From the NCBI GenBank assembly GCA_016647705.1, contig CM028335.1:2418001-2482000 (forward strand): a stretch of DNA of 64,000 nt, given 5' to 3'. How positions within the stretch are numbered: position 1 is the first letter of the stretch; each line of letters opens with the position of its first letter. This stretch comes from Eucommia ulmoides. Taxonomy: Eukaryota > Streptophyta > Magnoliopsida > Garryales > Eucommiaceae. The position numbers were made by a program, and so were the translations under genes. Below, one piece after another: positions 10,455 through 21,969 of this stretch. The notes below the pieces were generated by a model. The model worked only from the letters and a program-made list of their open reading frames with translations. It had not been told where the DNA came from and searched no databases.

Positions 10455-10815
10455 AAAGGGCAAATTACAAATTTGATCCTTCTATTTGTAGCGTATTTTT
10501 TATGTAGTCCTCCACAATTCATTTTTTTTTTAATTTGGTCCTATGTTTTATCTCTCTACTCTCTCTCTCTAAAACCTCAGGTGGGAGAAAAGGAAAAAAA
10601 AAAATTACGTTTTTACCTTTAAAAGATGACATGTGTAACTCACGTTATCAAAATCTGTCCAACTTAGCCCCAATGTTAGACAAAAGTGCTATATAAAAAA
10701 TCAAGTGCAAAAAAAAAGATCACGTTGAGAAAAAAATGAATTGGAAGGCTAAACGAAAAATATATTGCAAATAGAAGGATCAAATTTATAATGTAAAAGT
10801 AAATTGTTCTTTCAC
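10455..10815. mobile_element. Foldback MITE with TIRs of about 80 bp
   Basis: The left arm reads aaatttgatccttctatttg and continues with tcctccacaattcat. The right arm is its near-perfect reverse complement (10722-10790, caaatagaaggatcaaattt). Extra bases near the right tip blur the ends and no clear target duplication was found, so exact boundaries are approximate. The spacer is a short AT-rich and CT-rich core. Confidence 0.75.
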
Positions 10816-11006
10816 GTAAGAAAATAAAATAAAAGGATTTTGCGTATTAAACTTTCTCATTGACATTGGCTTAGGTTTGCAAAAATATTAAAAAGTCAAA
10901 AATAATCATAAAATTTAGATAATAATAATGATAAGATCATCATAATAATAATTACAATTAGCTACTCTAACCTTGACATTACAAGAAATTCAAACAAATT
11001 TTCCCT
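10816..11006. other. Downstream flank of the F-box gene
   Basis: AT-rich sequence holding the presumed 3' UTR and polyadenylation region of the minus-strand F-box gene. Nothing else is recognised. Confidence 0.4.
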
Positions 11007-13814
11007 CTATGCACCAGTGTTTTCTTGTGTCAGCACAAAAAAACACTCTGTAGTCTGACTGTAAACCACCCTACGTTTGCCCGGACGGCATCTGAGCATC
11101 CGTTGTAGCTGACTCTGGGGAACTTTTCCGACGGACCACGAGCAATTATCCGGTGACGTTACTATCATCGACTTCAATGTATCTGCCTTGTGAAGCAAAA
11201 TATCCATAAGAAGGAGTTGATTCTCTTCGCCGGTAAAACCAGAGAAATTCACCGATTTAAGGTGGTGGAGTTTGAAACCGATTGACTTGACGGTGGAGAA
11301 ATCTTTCCACAGGTGAGGCTCGTGCCAGTACTGGTGAAAGAATTGGCATGGTTCATGGTGAGGCTCGTGCCAGTACTGGTGAAAGAATTGGCATGGACGA
11401 TGAACGCCGCTTGGATCGATCTGCAAAAGAAAATCATATTATATATGGAAGCCAAAACTAAGAATAAATCACAATTCAAAATAAGACATATCTTTAATCT
11501 CTTTATTTTTATCAAATTAATTATCAACATCTTCTTTCCCACTATTAAATAGATCTTTTATGAATTAATCACCCCTAATTTTTTTGAAAATATACATTTA
11601 TATAAATTATAATATTTAAAATTTTATATACTTCTCCTCTAATTTATATAAATATCAAGTGAACCCCTAAAAAAATTTATCCTTCAAAAAATATTTTACG
11701 TTTCCTGTTATACGTAGATCAAGAATAAAAAATATAATATTCAAATTAAATTTTTTTAGACCCGCACATTATCGGATTTAAAACTAGTAAATAAGGTGGC
11801 GTTTGGTAACCGTTTCTGTTTCCATTCCAACAGTGGGATGGGATGAGAATTTTGTTTCCCTCTTGAGAGTAGAATCGCGTTTGGTAGCGATAATTTTCTT
11901 TTTGTTCTGAGAAGAGAATTGCGTTTGGTAACGATTTTATCCTAAAATAAAAAAAAACTAAAAAAAAAAATTAGATTTTTTATTTTATTTTGGCCGGGCG
12001 GTGGCAGCGGGTGACGGTGGGCGGCGGCCGGAAGGTGGCCAGAAAGTTGCCGCCACAGGCGACGGACGGTGGTGGCCGGCGGATGAACAGTGACAAATAG
12101 TTTTGGGAATGGAATGAGAATTATGATAAATAATTTTTTTTTATTTCTCATTTCTTAAGAAAAAAAAAATAGGCACAATTCTCAAATGGGAATGGAATGG
12201 AAACAAAAACAAAAATTACCAAACGCTATTCCCAAACAGAATTCCCAAAAATCTGGAAATAGAATAGGAAATTTCTGAATGGAAACGGTTACTAAACGGG
12301 GCCTAAAATTACTGAAAATTGAAAAAAAAATTCAAAGGATATGAATTGAGCGACTCACATCTATCTATCAAATGATAGATCTTTTATGAACTAATCACTC
12401 CTAATTTTTTGAAAATATACATTTTTATCTTTTTATTTTATTAAAAAAAATATTTAAAATTCCATATACTCCTATAATTTATATAAATTTCAAGTGAATC
12501 CCTAAAAAATTTTAGGGCTTCTTTTTAGAGGTCCCAAAAATGAAGACCACCACTTTTTAAGGACCATCCAAAGGTAAAAAAAAAATATTTGGATGATCCT
12601 TTACAAAGTAATATTTTTTATTTTTGGGACTTTTGAAGAAATTTGCCAAAATTTTATCCTTTAAACAAGATTTTATGTTTTCTAAAACTAGTAAATAAAA
12701 TTACAGGAAATTAAAAAGAATTTGCAATGGATTTGAATTGAGCGACTCACATCGATGTAAAGCTTCTGCAGTGAAGTTGTTATGTTCAAGAAGCAAGCGA
12801 TTGAATCACGTTTGTGTCTGTTCATGATGCAATCAACCAATCTTAACTCCTTCAGCCTGGCGAATTTGAACTCCAGTCGCCAGAAAATCACTCCGGCGGC
12901 GCACAACCACTTGAATCGATATCGAAAACAGTCAAAATCTCAGAGAATCATCCAAAACATGAATGGAATTTTGTTTTGTTTACTGTAAATCAACGAAAAT
13001 TAGATGGAAATTTAGTGGAAATTAACGAACAGACCTCAAGGAGCCAACCGCTAATGGTGAGTTTCTCGACGTGCTTTAGACTGGCCAGTGTCTCCAAAAC
13101 ATCTTCGCACTCGAACTCTTTGTTGCGTTCCAAACCGTCGCGCAAATCCAGATTCGCTTCTAGCAAACGCGAAGCTCCTTTCAGCTGAACGCACGTCAGA
13201 GCTCCCCTGTACCGGAACCGCTCAAGCTTCGGCGCGGAAACGGCGATCTCCGCCACGTCCGGACAATCAACCACCGCGAAACTCCGGAGACGATCGCTCC
13301 CTCCGACGTCGATTCCTCTTAGTCCGCCGCATTTCTCGATCGTCAAGTCTTCCAGAAGCGAAGCCTCAGCGAAAATCGCCGAAACCAAGTCGATCGTCAA
13401 TCCGTTAACGGATCTCAGATGCAAAGCTCTGAGAAACGAGAAACCGCACTTCGTCTTCTCCAGCGGCTCCTCCAATTTCAAATCGAAACATCGCTTCTCT
13501 TCCTCCCGCTTCGCGAATTCAAGATGGAGATCGTCGGTCTCAGAACATTTAGCCGCCGTAAAAACCTGCTCGTTTCCGATAAACACTCTCATCAGCTGCT
13601 TATCATCGCCGGAATTCAAGAAATCTCCGATGACAATACGTTGCTTCTGAATCTCGTCGGAATCCAGATTTACTCTGCTTGAATTCCAGAGATTTCTCCA
13701 GGAAACCGATAGAATGCTAGTTCTCACCGCTTCTTTGAGAGAGAGTGACGTGAAAATGAGTCGAAGAATTTCATTCGGCAAACTGCTGATCAAATCCGGA
13801 GCTGCTTCCGCCAT
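11007..13814 (-). CDS. F-box/LRR-type protein, three exons
   Basis: The modelled exons are 13814-13035, 12909-12751 and 11420-11007, joined at GT-AG introns of 125 and 1330 bp, all phase 0, giving 450 residues. The start is the ATG at 13814 (MAEAAPDLISSLPNEI) because the F-box begins at once. The frame stays open upstream to 13982, but that part has no domain and looks like 5' UTR. An F-box covers about residues 9-50 (LPNEILRLIFTSLSLKEA, W..LW). Leucine-rich segments follow; exon 2 carries the family phrase FKFARLKELRLVDCIMNRHK. Plant proteins of this kind are substrate receptors of SCF ubiquitin ligases; the target cannot be told. The joins restore continuous homology across both introns. 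Exon 3 has a 45-bp in-frame tandem duplication. Intron 2 holds a Tourist-like MITE and a foldback MITE. The gene looks intact. Confidence 0.85.
11313..11402 (-). repeat. 45-bp in-frame tandem duplication in F-box exon 3
   Basis: Units start at 11313 and 11358 and share 39 identical bases (gtgaggctcgtgccagtact onward). In the protein this repeats CQFFHQYWHEPH with a 15-residue period near the start of exon 3. The near identity indicates a recent event. Confidence 0.9.
11549..12510. repeat. Direct repeat of about 130 bp flanking the intronic MITE
   Basis: Segments at 11549-11685 and 12376-12510 share atagatcttttatga, ctaattttttgaaaatatac and caagtgaa in the same order. Both lie in intron 2 of the F-box gene, on either side of the Tourist-like MITE. 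Confidence 0.75.
11795..12303. mobile_element. Tourist/PIF-Harbinger-like MITE in F-box intron 2, 509 bp
   Basis: The termini are GGTGGCGTTTGGTAACCG and, from the right, GGCCCCGTTTAGTAACCG, flanked by TAA on both sides (11792-11794, 12304-12306). A 3-bp TAA/TTA duplication with GG(C/T)...CGTTTGGTAAC ends fits PIF/Harbinger MITEs. Four members of this family occur in the window. The core is unusually GC-rich (ggtggccggcgg) and resembles captured or exon-like sequence. Confidence 0.85.
12526..12640. mobile_element. Small foldback MITE in F-box intron 2
   Basis: The left arm (aggtcccaaaaatgaag, aaggaccatccaaa) is mirrored by the right arm (tttggatgatcctttac, tttttgggacttt), giving arms of about 45 bp around a short A-rich loop. 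Confidence 0.6.
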
Positions 13815-15011
13815 TGATGACTTCTCTCTCTCTCCTCCGTACTCCTTGAAATTGATTGATCTTCTCTGCACTGATTGTAACTGAGAATTCAAAGCGCTCA
13901 AATTTATAGCCATCCATACACGAGATGAAGTAAGGTAGGGGTCATCATCTACAGAGGTCCCTTCCTGCAATTTGCTGCACAAGTTGACATTTGTATTGCA
14001 CCTTTCTCCTTCTGACTCCCAAACTTATCGTGCATGAACTTGCTCCACGAAAATCATTCTTTTTTGCGAAATTTTATAGAGTTCGACATTCTAAAAATAA
14101 TTTTTTAAAAATGATCTTTATATGTAAAAAAATTATTATTACATGACTTCATAAAGTGATATTTTTATGGGACGGAACTTTTAGACAAAATTTCTCTTTT
14201 TTTATCAGAATTTAAATATGAGACGTATTTCAATTCATTTGGTCATCAAATAGATATTCATAAAAAAAAATTAAAAAGAATCTCAATTTTACCATTAAAA
14301 TTAAGAGCAATCAGTAGGATGTCTCATATTTCACTCTTAATTGGTAAAAAGTCTCGGAGGCAGAAGAAAATTTTGTTTTAATCCCGCTTATTTTAAAAAG
14401 GCGGAGGCCTTGCACACGCGCAATTACATGTAATAACTTTGTGTGTAAAATTACTGTATTTTGTAACATGTAATTTTCATTTTTTTTAACATGTAACAAT
14501 TTTGTGTGTAAAATTTTGTTGGATATAACAAAAATCACACAAAATACATGTAATTAGTTATAAGTAACTAAATATACACAAATACATGAACCTAATATTA
14601 AATTAATTTATGTATTCATTATTTGTTAAATGTCACAAAATATTACACAGATATATGTAATTGTAACATGTAACTAATATTATATAAGTACATGTAACAA
14701 AAAATACACAGATATATGTAAAAGAAAATAATATAAAATTGTAACTAATATTTATTATAAAACTCCTGCAATGTCCTTACAAATTCCTACAATGCGGGAT
14801 TAAAACTCAAATGAAATCCAACTTAATGGACTAAATCAAAACCTAATACTAAGAAAGGACTAATCACAGATTAAACCCTAAAAATAGGACTAATTGCCAA
14901 TTTTTCCTTAAAATTAAAATGAACCACTTACAAATCCATGTCGATAAAACACCATCTATATATTTATTATTTAAAATAAACTCAAATACACATTCTCTCA
15001 TTACATAAACA
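13815..15011. other. F-box gene 5' flank and intergenic DNA
   Basis: 13815-14030 holds the presumed 5' UTR and promoter of the minus-strand F-box gene, including a CT-rich leader (13828-13840). About 14400-14720 is rich in the word acatgtaat/ttacatgta and is a diverged relative of the repeats at 25253-25640 and 29633-30015. The remainder is AT-rich with no coding signal. Confidence 0.5.
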
Positions 15012-15208
15012 ACAACATAATAAATAGGAGATGCACATGTTATTGCTGAGCAACAATGTTAATAGCAACATAATAAATGGACGATGTAAATATTATTGCT
15101 GAGTAAGAATGTTAATAGCAACATAATGAATGAGGAGATGTAAATGTTGTTGTACAGTAATAATGTCAACAACAATATAATGAATGAGGAATGCAAATGT
15201 TATTGTAC
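15012..15208. repeat. Tandem repeat of about 60 bp, three and a half units
   Basis: Successive units contain caacataataaat or a variant, gatgcaaatgttattg and acaatgttaata in fixed order, with moderate divergence. Confidence 0.8.
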
Positions 15209-16512
15209 AACAAATAATTATCATATGTAAATTGAATTTTTCTCTAAACTTAAATGGCTATATAAATATAAGAATACATTAGTAATGGGCCTTAGGGCCC
15301 ATTATAAAATACCTTCTTCTTCTTTTTTTTTTTTTTTTTCTTTTTTTTTTTTTAATTTTTATTTTATAAATATTGGTTAATCTCTTATCATTTTTATTAA
15401 AAACACACTTACTTTCCTTATAATTATAAAGTTATTGAAAAATTTATTATAAAGACAATTTTACCTTTAGTTATTTAAAAATAATTAAAATTAAAATACA
15501 TAAATTATTCATTTGATTTTTTTTATATATATTTTGCTCCTTTACTTAATTACATTAACATTCCTATTCAACAAAATATTTTCCTTAAACTCTTTCTTTT
15601 TAACAAACTAAATTTAAAATAAAAAAAAAAATACTCTTTCTCTTTCTCTCTCCGGCATATAGTGGCAGTGATCTGTGCCGCAGCATAGATCCGGCCTGGA
15701 TCTATACTCTGGCGCACAGATCGCCACCGCTAAAGAGAGAGAGGATAGATGATCGCCGACTCATTAACGCTGGATCTGAGCGAGATGTTCATGTCGATCA
15801 ATAACAACGTTGTATGTAGGGTGGCATTCAGGCAGAGTTGCTACCTGCACCACTGTCGTTATCTTCATTTGCTTGCTGTCGAAAACCCAGAAAAAGCAGA
15901 GGTATTAACGAGCTTAGACTGATGGAGAGAGAAAAATTCAGAACAAAGGTGAGTCAAATATTATTCAAATGATAAGGTGTGTCGTAGATTTAACCTCCTC
16001 TTTATAATTATTTGGTTAGTTGACTTTGGTGAGTTGATTAATATTAATGAGAATTCTTCTTTGAATAAAAAGGAAAAAGAAAATTGTGTATAAATATATG
16101 TGGATGCTATCATTTTCGGTTCTAGTAACGAGGATTATCTAATTTTATTAATAGATAATATATAAATGTATTTTATGCAATAAAAATAGTAAATATTGAC
16201 CATAGAGTTAAGCCACTTAGACACGGATTAAAAAAAAAAAAAAAACTTTTTTTTGTCGTTACTCAAAAATTTGTAACTCATTATTCATTCAATTTACTGG
16301 ATAATTTTTAAAAAATTAAATAATTATGTCAAAAAACATTTAATTTTCAGAAAAAAAAAAATTATCCCCTACTGCATGTTTTCATATCTAAATTTGTAAT
16401 AGTCAAATAAATTTTAAAAAAAATTATATTCGAATACTAATAAAATTTAAAATAATAAAATCAAAATTAGGAATTTCAAATATAAAATTATTACAAATAA
16501 AATATATTTTAT
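15209..16512. other. Gene-free AT-rich stretch
   Basis: Contains long T and A tracts (15315-15350). A GC-richer patch at 15640-15950 contains an imperfect inverted pair around gatctgtgccg and cgcacagatcgcc. I see no protein or RNA gene in it. Confidence 0.4.
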
Positions 16513-16780
16513 TAGGGGTTTTCACTTACTTCAACCTTTATATTTCTAATTTGAATGCATTAAACTCTGAAATATTTAAATCGTGTCAATTCAGTCTTTT
16601 CGTCATTTTTTATAACGAAATTCACCCACATAACTGATTTCGTGTTTGACATGTGAATGAGTTTCGTCATAAAAAATAACAAAATTCTTTATTTGAACTG
16701 AACTGACATGATTTTGGATATTTTAGGGTTTAATGCGTTTAAATTAAAACTATAGGAACTAAAAGTGGAATTTCTCTAAA
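16513..16780. mobile_element. Foldback MITE, about 270 bp
   Basis: The left arm (ttcacttacttcaacct, gaatgcattaaactctgaa, gtgtcaattcagt) is matched by the reverse complement of the right arm (ttccacttttagttcct, aacgcattaaaccctaaaa, atgtcagttcagt) over about 80 bp. Confidence 0.75.
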
Positions 16781-17758
16781 ATTTTTGGAATACAAATTGC
16801 AAAAATCTCTTTTTTATTTAGTTCTTACACGGTTTGAATTCAATGATTTGACATTTGCATATATAAATAAAATTAAACAAAATACTATTATTTGTCATGT
16901 TGTGTTTTTCAATTCATTAGTGACTTTAAATACAATAAATATTAAAATGCTAAAATAATATGTTATTTTCAAGTGTTTACATTCAAGTTGATGTAAAATA
17001 AAATAAATTAAAGCCTTCTTGTCACATTGGTTAATCCAAGTGGAAGCATCCATTCTTTTGGTTTTAACAAAAAAAAAATAAATAATAAAAAATAAATAAA
17101 TTAAACCACATATTATCTGTCAATAAATATCAAATGTATCCTCTGTAATTTTCATAACATCACAGTCCGCTTACACCTTTTTAGTTTGGTTACCTAATAC
17201 ATCATCCATAACATTTTGTTGACAAATATACTTTCGCAACATAATATTTTTTGTTATTTATTTTGTATTTATTTTTATTTTTTTACTTTCTCTTGTTTAT
17301 TATTTTTTATTTATTTATTTGGTATGATATTTGTAGAAAAAATCGAAAGTAAAAATCTAGTAAAAATTAAAAAAACATAAAAAAAAAAATTGTCTTAAAA
17401 TTTAAGTTTTCTTTTTGTTTTTTTTCCCCTATAAACACCACAGAAAATAAAGAAGTAAAAAAAAATCAAATAAAACAAAATAAAAAAAATAAAAAATAGA
17501 AAACAAGAGAAAAACTAGTGAAAAAAAATATACATATAAACATAAATTAAAAAAATAAATAAAAAAATTGTCAATAAATTATGATAAGTGATGTTTTAAA
17601 TATTATGAAAATTAAATAAAGTGATATTTAAGGAATATTGTAAGACAATTTGGAGCATATAATTTGTGATGAGCTTGATTCTTGTGATTAACTACTAATT
17701 TGTTCCAAAAAGTTCCAAACTTTGTCTTGGTTTTCAATTATTTGATAAATATAAGTTA
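16781..17758. other. Gene-free AT-rich stretch
   Basis: Very AT-rich, with A-rich runs between 17330 and 17580. No gene, terminal repeat or coding signal is recognised. Confidence 0.4.
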
Positions 17759-18245
17759 TGGGTAAATTCTCTTTTACCCTCTTTTTACTCCTCTAATTAT
17801 CATTTTACTCGCCTCTATTTTAAAAAGTTACATTTTACCTATTTTTATTTTTGAATAAACTGAGAATTTATTTTATTTTTTTTAAATTTATGGATTATGC
17901 TTAAGAATAGATAAAATTAAAAATTTCATCCAATTTTTAGATGAATTAGATGAAATTATTTATTTATTTTAATTTTGATTAGGTTTTTTGTCATAAATAT
18001 GTTTAAAAAATAAAGTAAAAATAAAATAAAAGAATAATTTAGTCTATTTTATCAAAAAATTGGATGAAAAATTGAATTTTATCTATTTTTAAGTATATTT
18101 TGTTCATTTAAATGAAAGGGAAAAAAAATAGTTTCTCAACTTGATTCACGAGTAGAAATAGATCAAATATAGTTTGTTTGTTTTTTAAGTAAAAAAGAAT
18201 AAAATGATAATTAAACAAAGTAGGGGTAAAGAGCAATTTAGGAAA
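17759..18245. mobile_element. Foldback MITE, about 485 bp
   Basis: The tips gggtaaattctctttta and, from the right, ctaaattgctctttacc are inverted, and the homology continues inward (taattatcattttactc against gataattaaac). The interior is itself largely self-complementary around atccaattttt. Confidence 0.65.
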
Positions 18246-18407
18246 AGAATTATACTTGTGAATTTTGAAATTTTGTAGATTTGTAAAGATTAAAAATGAA
18301 TGTCACGTCATTTGAAAGGTGTCGTGCACTTAAGGTTTGTTGATTTGCTAAAATTTTCATGAAAAGGATAATAACAAAATTAAAAATAAGGATAATAACA
18401 AAATTAA

Positions 18408-18555
18408 GATTTCTTAATGAAATAAATATATATTAAAAACTTAATTTCTGAAAACAGTACGGTCCAAACTTATTTACTGGTTTGGAGTAAAACGCAATAC
18501 CGATTTGTATTTTTCGAAAAACGCATTTTCAAAATGCGTTTTTAAAAAACTGGGG
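18408..18555 (+). repeat. MULE left terminal inverted repeat
   Basis: About 148 bp almost identical to the reverse complement of 24901-25046, including the shared words ctgaaaacagtacggtc and gtaaaacgcaata. The inner boundary is where the two ends diverge near the phrase ctgggg. Confidence 0.9.
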
Positions 18556-18653
18556 TTGAGTTAAAAATGCAAAACCGATTTGCGTTTTTAAAGAAACGCA
18601 AATCGGTTTTGCGTTTTTCAAAACCAAAAGAAAAAAAAATAAAAATGAAAAGT

Positions 18654-18707
18654 AAAAACGCATTTGTGTTCTGCGTTTTTAAAAACGCAGAACACAAATG
18701 CGTTTTT
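18654..18707. repeat. Perfect 54-bp palindrome in the MULE subterminal region
   Basis: Left arm 18654-18680 (aaaaacgcatttgtgttctg onward) and right arm 18681-18707 are exact reverse complements, 27 bases each with no loop. A second, slightly imperfect hairpin around ccgatttgcgttt lies just upstream at about 18569-18615. Confidence 0.9.
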
Positions 18708-19076
18708 CAAAACCAAAAAAAAAAAAAATGAAAAGTGAAAACACAGAACGCTTCTGCGTTTTTAACTGAATGCCCCACCGGCCCACCCTTCTTCTTCCTC
18801 ATTTGCTGCTCGTCGTTTTCACTAGGGTAAAAAAAACACAGAAGGGGAAAAAAAAAATTACAGTGAACACTGACTTTGCCGCTCCGCCGATCTACCACCG
18901 ACGCTTCTCCGGCCGTCGTCTGTCGGTTATGTGTGCGTATACGAGATATGGATTTTTTTTTATTTTGTATTTTTTTAATTTTTTTTTTCGGAAATGTAGA
19001 TATATCGGCCCTCCGTCGCCGTCACCCACTCATCCGCTGCCGATCTAGCTCCTCCACCGCTGTTCGTCTCATTTTG

Positions 19077-19265
19077 GTAAGTAAACCAATTTTTATTTTT
19101 ATTTTCGATTTTTTCGTAATGTAGATCTAGATTTATATAATTTGGAAATAGTTTTTTCGTAATGTAGATCTAGATCTAGAAATGTAGATGTAAAACAATT
19201 TTTTTCTTTTAGGGGTTTCGGTTTTTTATACGTTACATGTTTTATTTTGATTTGTGAAATTGTAG
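19077..19265 (+). other. Probable 5' UTR intron of mudrA
   Basis: A donor cattttg|gtaagt at 19077 and an acceptor gaaattgtag ending at 19265 bracket a T-rich 189-base stretch that ends nine bases before the mudrA ATG. This is inferred from splice signals only. Confidence 0.5.
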
Positions 19266-19274
19266 TTGTTTGAA

Positions 19275-21803
19275 ATGGAGAATGTTACATTATATTTGTA
19301 TTGGGGTGGAAAGATATTGGAAGGAACTGAATTTGGAGTGTCATATAGCATGTCTACGGTTAAATCGTTGGATGTTTGTCGGGGGATTACGTTAAACGAA
19401 TTAATTACGATGTTACGACCATATATCTTCGAGGATGGAGTTGATGGAACTTTAAAGTTACAATGTAGGTTGCCGATAGCTACTATTGGTCTTGGAAATT
19501 ATAGACACATGTTGTATTCAATTGGTAACGATGCAACATTAGACCATGTGCTTCAATTACCTCTTAAGGTGCCCTTACTACTTGGTGTTGAGGTGTATGT
19601 GGAGGTAGAACGAGCTTTTAATCACGCTCCAATATTTTCTTCTCAACCTGGTCTTTTTACCCAATTTTTAAGTCAAAATTTCAATCCTCATGTTACCGCG
19701 TTATCTCCTATGTTTGACCCTCAAGTTGTTCAATCCAGTTACACTCACCGATCGCCTTACATTCCTGAAGAATATCATCCCCACATAGTGATTGATCATG
19801 ATTCAGGCACCAGTTCTGCCGCTCCACCGCACGAGAATGTGGAGGGTGAGATGAATACAGTTGATAGTTTTCACGATGTCGAACAAACAGAGTTAGATGG
19901 TGCTTTTGCGTTAGAGGAAGATGAGAATGGTGGGGATGAAGATGAAGATATGGATGTCGAGCCGACAATGGAAGGGAGTGAACAATTACCGTTACACAAG
20001 ATTCCTTCATTCTATAATCAGTTGGAATGGGGTAATAATAATGATATGGCAAAGTATGAGCCAAAGTTGCGAAATAATTTTTGGACCCCAGAAATGGACG
20101 AATTTAATTGTGGCATGGTCTTTAAGGACAAAAAACATATTCAGAATGCCGTGAAATATTATCATGTTATGAAAAATAAAGAGTATCATGTGGTAGAGAC
20201 GAACCAGAAAATTTGGTCGATTAAATGCAAGCATGGTTGTGGGTGGCGGATGCGGGCGACTCTAAAACAGAGTCACGGAATGTTCCAGATTACGTAGTAC
20301 AACGGGCGACACACGTATTTCTATAATCATACGGCATTGGATCATGGAAACTTGGATTCGGGTGTCATTTCTGACATGATACTTGAACAGGTCGAAGAGA
20401 ATCCAGAAGTGAAGATGTGTGTTATCGTTGCGTCCGTGAAAGAGTCTCGGGGATTCACTATCTCCTACCGAAAGGCTTGGTTGACTAGATTTAAAGCCAT
20501 CGAGACCTTGTTCGGCGATTGGGATGAATCGTATCGAAAGTTGCTGAAATTCATGTCGGCATTGCAGCACTTTAATCCTGGGATAATTGTTAAATGGAGT
20601 ATTGTTCCGACTGCTGCAGCTGGTTATTCGACATTCGACATGGTCTTTTGGGCATTCGAACCTTCTGTGGTCGGATGGAGATATTGTCGACATGTCCTCA
20701 CGATTGACGGGACCCATCTGTATGGTAAGTACGAAGGAAAGATCTTGATCGCTATTAGGATGACACCGTCTAATAAGTGTTATCCTATGGCGTTCGCGGT
20801 GGTACCGACGGAGGACCACCGCTGTTGGTCCTGGTTTATTTTGATGCTAAAGCGCCATATTGTTAAAGACCGGCCGGAGGTCACGTTGATATCTGACAGA
20901 CAGACTGGAATTCGAAAGTACAACGCTATTATGGAAGAGATTGCGAAAATAAAAATGGGGGCGTATACATGGTTGGATAACGTAGTCAAAGATAAATGGA
21001 CCAGGTCACACGCTAATGGTAAACGTTGGGGCGTGTTGATAACCAATTATACCGAAGTATTCAACAACTGTTTGAAATGTGCAAGGAATGTCCCAATTAC
21101 AGCTGCCGTTTCAATAACTTTCTATAGATTGGTCAAATACTTTGATCTCGGTCGACAGGAAGCTCTAAAGGATATGGGCATGGGTTTGGGATACGTAAAA
21201 CATGTTGTTGAGAAAATTCAGAAATCCCAAGCGAAGTCTAAAACATACGACGTCCAAATATTCAATCGGTAAGATTTTTTAACTTGCAATTTATTAATTA
21301 GTAATATATATTTTTTAACTGATCATCTAATTTGATTTATAAATATATTTAATAATAGAGAGAATGCACGTTACCAAGTAAAAACGAGAAAGACGTTGTC
21401 CGGTGGTATTGTTACACACAAAGTTACTTTAGGTGATAACCCTGATTGTACTTGTGGGAAATATAAGACTTTCAGATATCCATGCTCACACATGCTTGCG
21501 GTGACGGAGTATTGTGGCACAGATGCGTTTCGCTACATCGCTGATGAGTACACAATAGCAAACTTGCTGAAAGTTTGGGAGTCATCATTTGAACCGATCA
21601 TTCACGAGGACTATTGGTCGATGGTTAACTTTTCGATCCTTCTTCCTAACAAGAATAGACTTCGAGTTGTGAAGCGCGGACGACCTAAATCCACTCGCAT
21701 TCGAAACGAAATGGATGTGTCGCAGCGGACAATGACAAATCGGTGTGGGTTGTGTTCTCAAACTGGCCATGATAGGCGAACATGTCCATCCCGACCCCAA
21801 TGA
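19275..21803 (+). pseudogene. mudrA: mudrA-like transposase, two exons, one in-frame stop and an internal deletion
   Basis: Exons 19275-21268 and 21359-21803 join at a GTAAG...ATAG intron (phase 2) to give 812 codons. The start is the first ATG (MENVTLYLYWGGK). An acidic middle is followed by the MuDR N-terminal zinc-binding region (IKCKHGCGWRMRA). The MULE transposase core shows the first catalytic Asp in TIDGTHLYGKYEG (about residue 478) and the second in LISDRQTG (about 541). The segment that should follow, with the C..H motif and third acidic residue, is missing: SDRQTG runs straight into KYNAIMEEI. Exon 2 has a SWIM zinc finger (CTCGKYKTFRYPCSHM) and a zinc knuckle (CGLCSQTGHDRRTC). A TAG at 20295-20297 breaks the frame once, with homology intact on both sides. 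The protein cannot be a working transposase as it stands. Confidence 0.9.
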
Positions 21804-21969
21804 GATAACAATTGTAATGGAGACAACAATTTTTATTTTTTATTTTTAATTTACTTTATGGTTGGAACAACATTCGTATTGTGTTGTATTATATTGTCGT
21901 TTAGTATATTGTGTTGTAATATATTTCGTATATTACTTCTTCATATTTTAGTTTCAGATTATTGCTGCT

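Noticed and set aside
13815..13982. Upstream in-frame extension of the F-box protein
   Set aside because: It would add 56 residues without domain similarity; the F-box starts right after the ATG at 13814, so this is taken as 5' UTR.
15640..15960. Gene fragment in the GC-richer patch
   Set aside because: No continuous frame, splice pattern or recognisable motif was found.
20262..20819. 185-codon minus-strand frame
   Set aside because: Antisense shadow of the conserved mudrA transposase exon.
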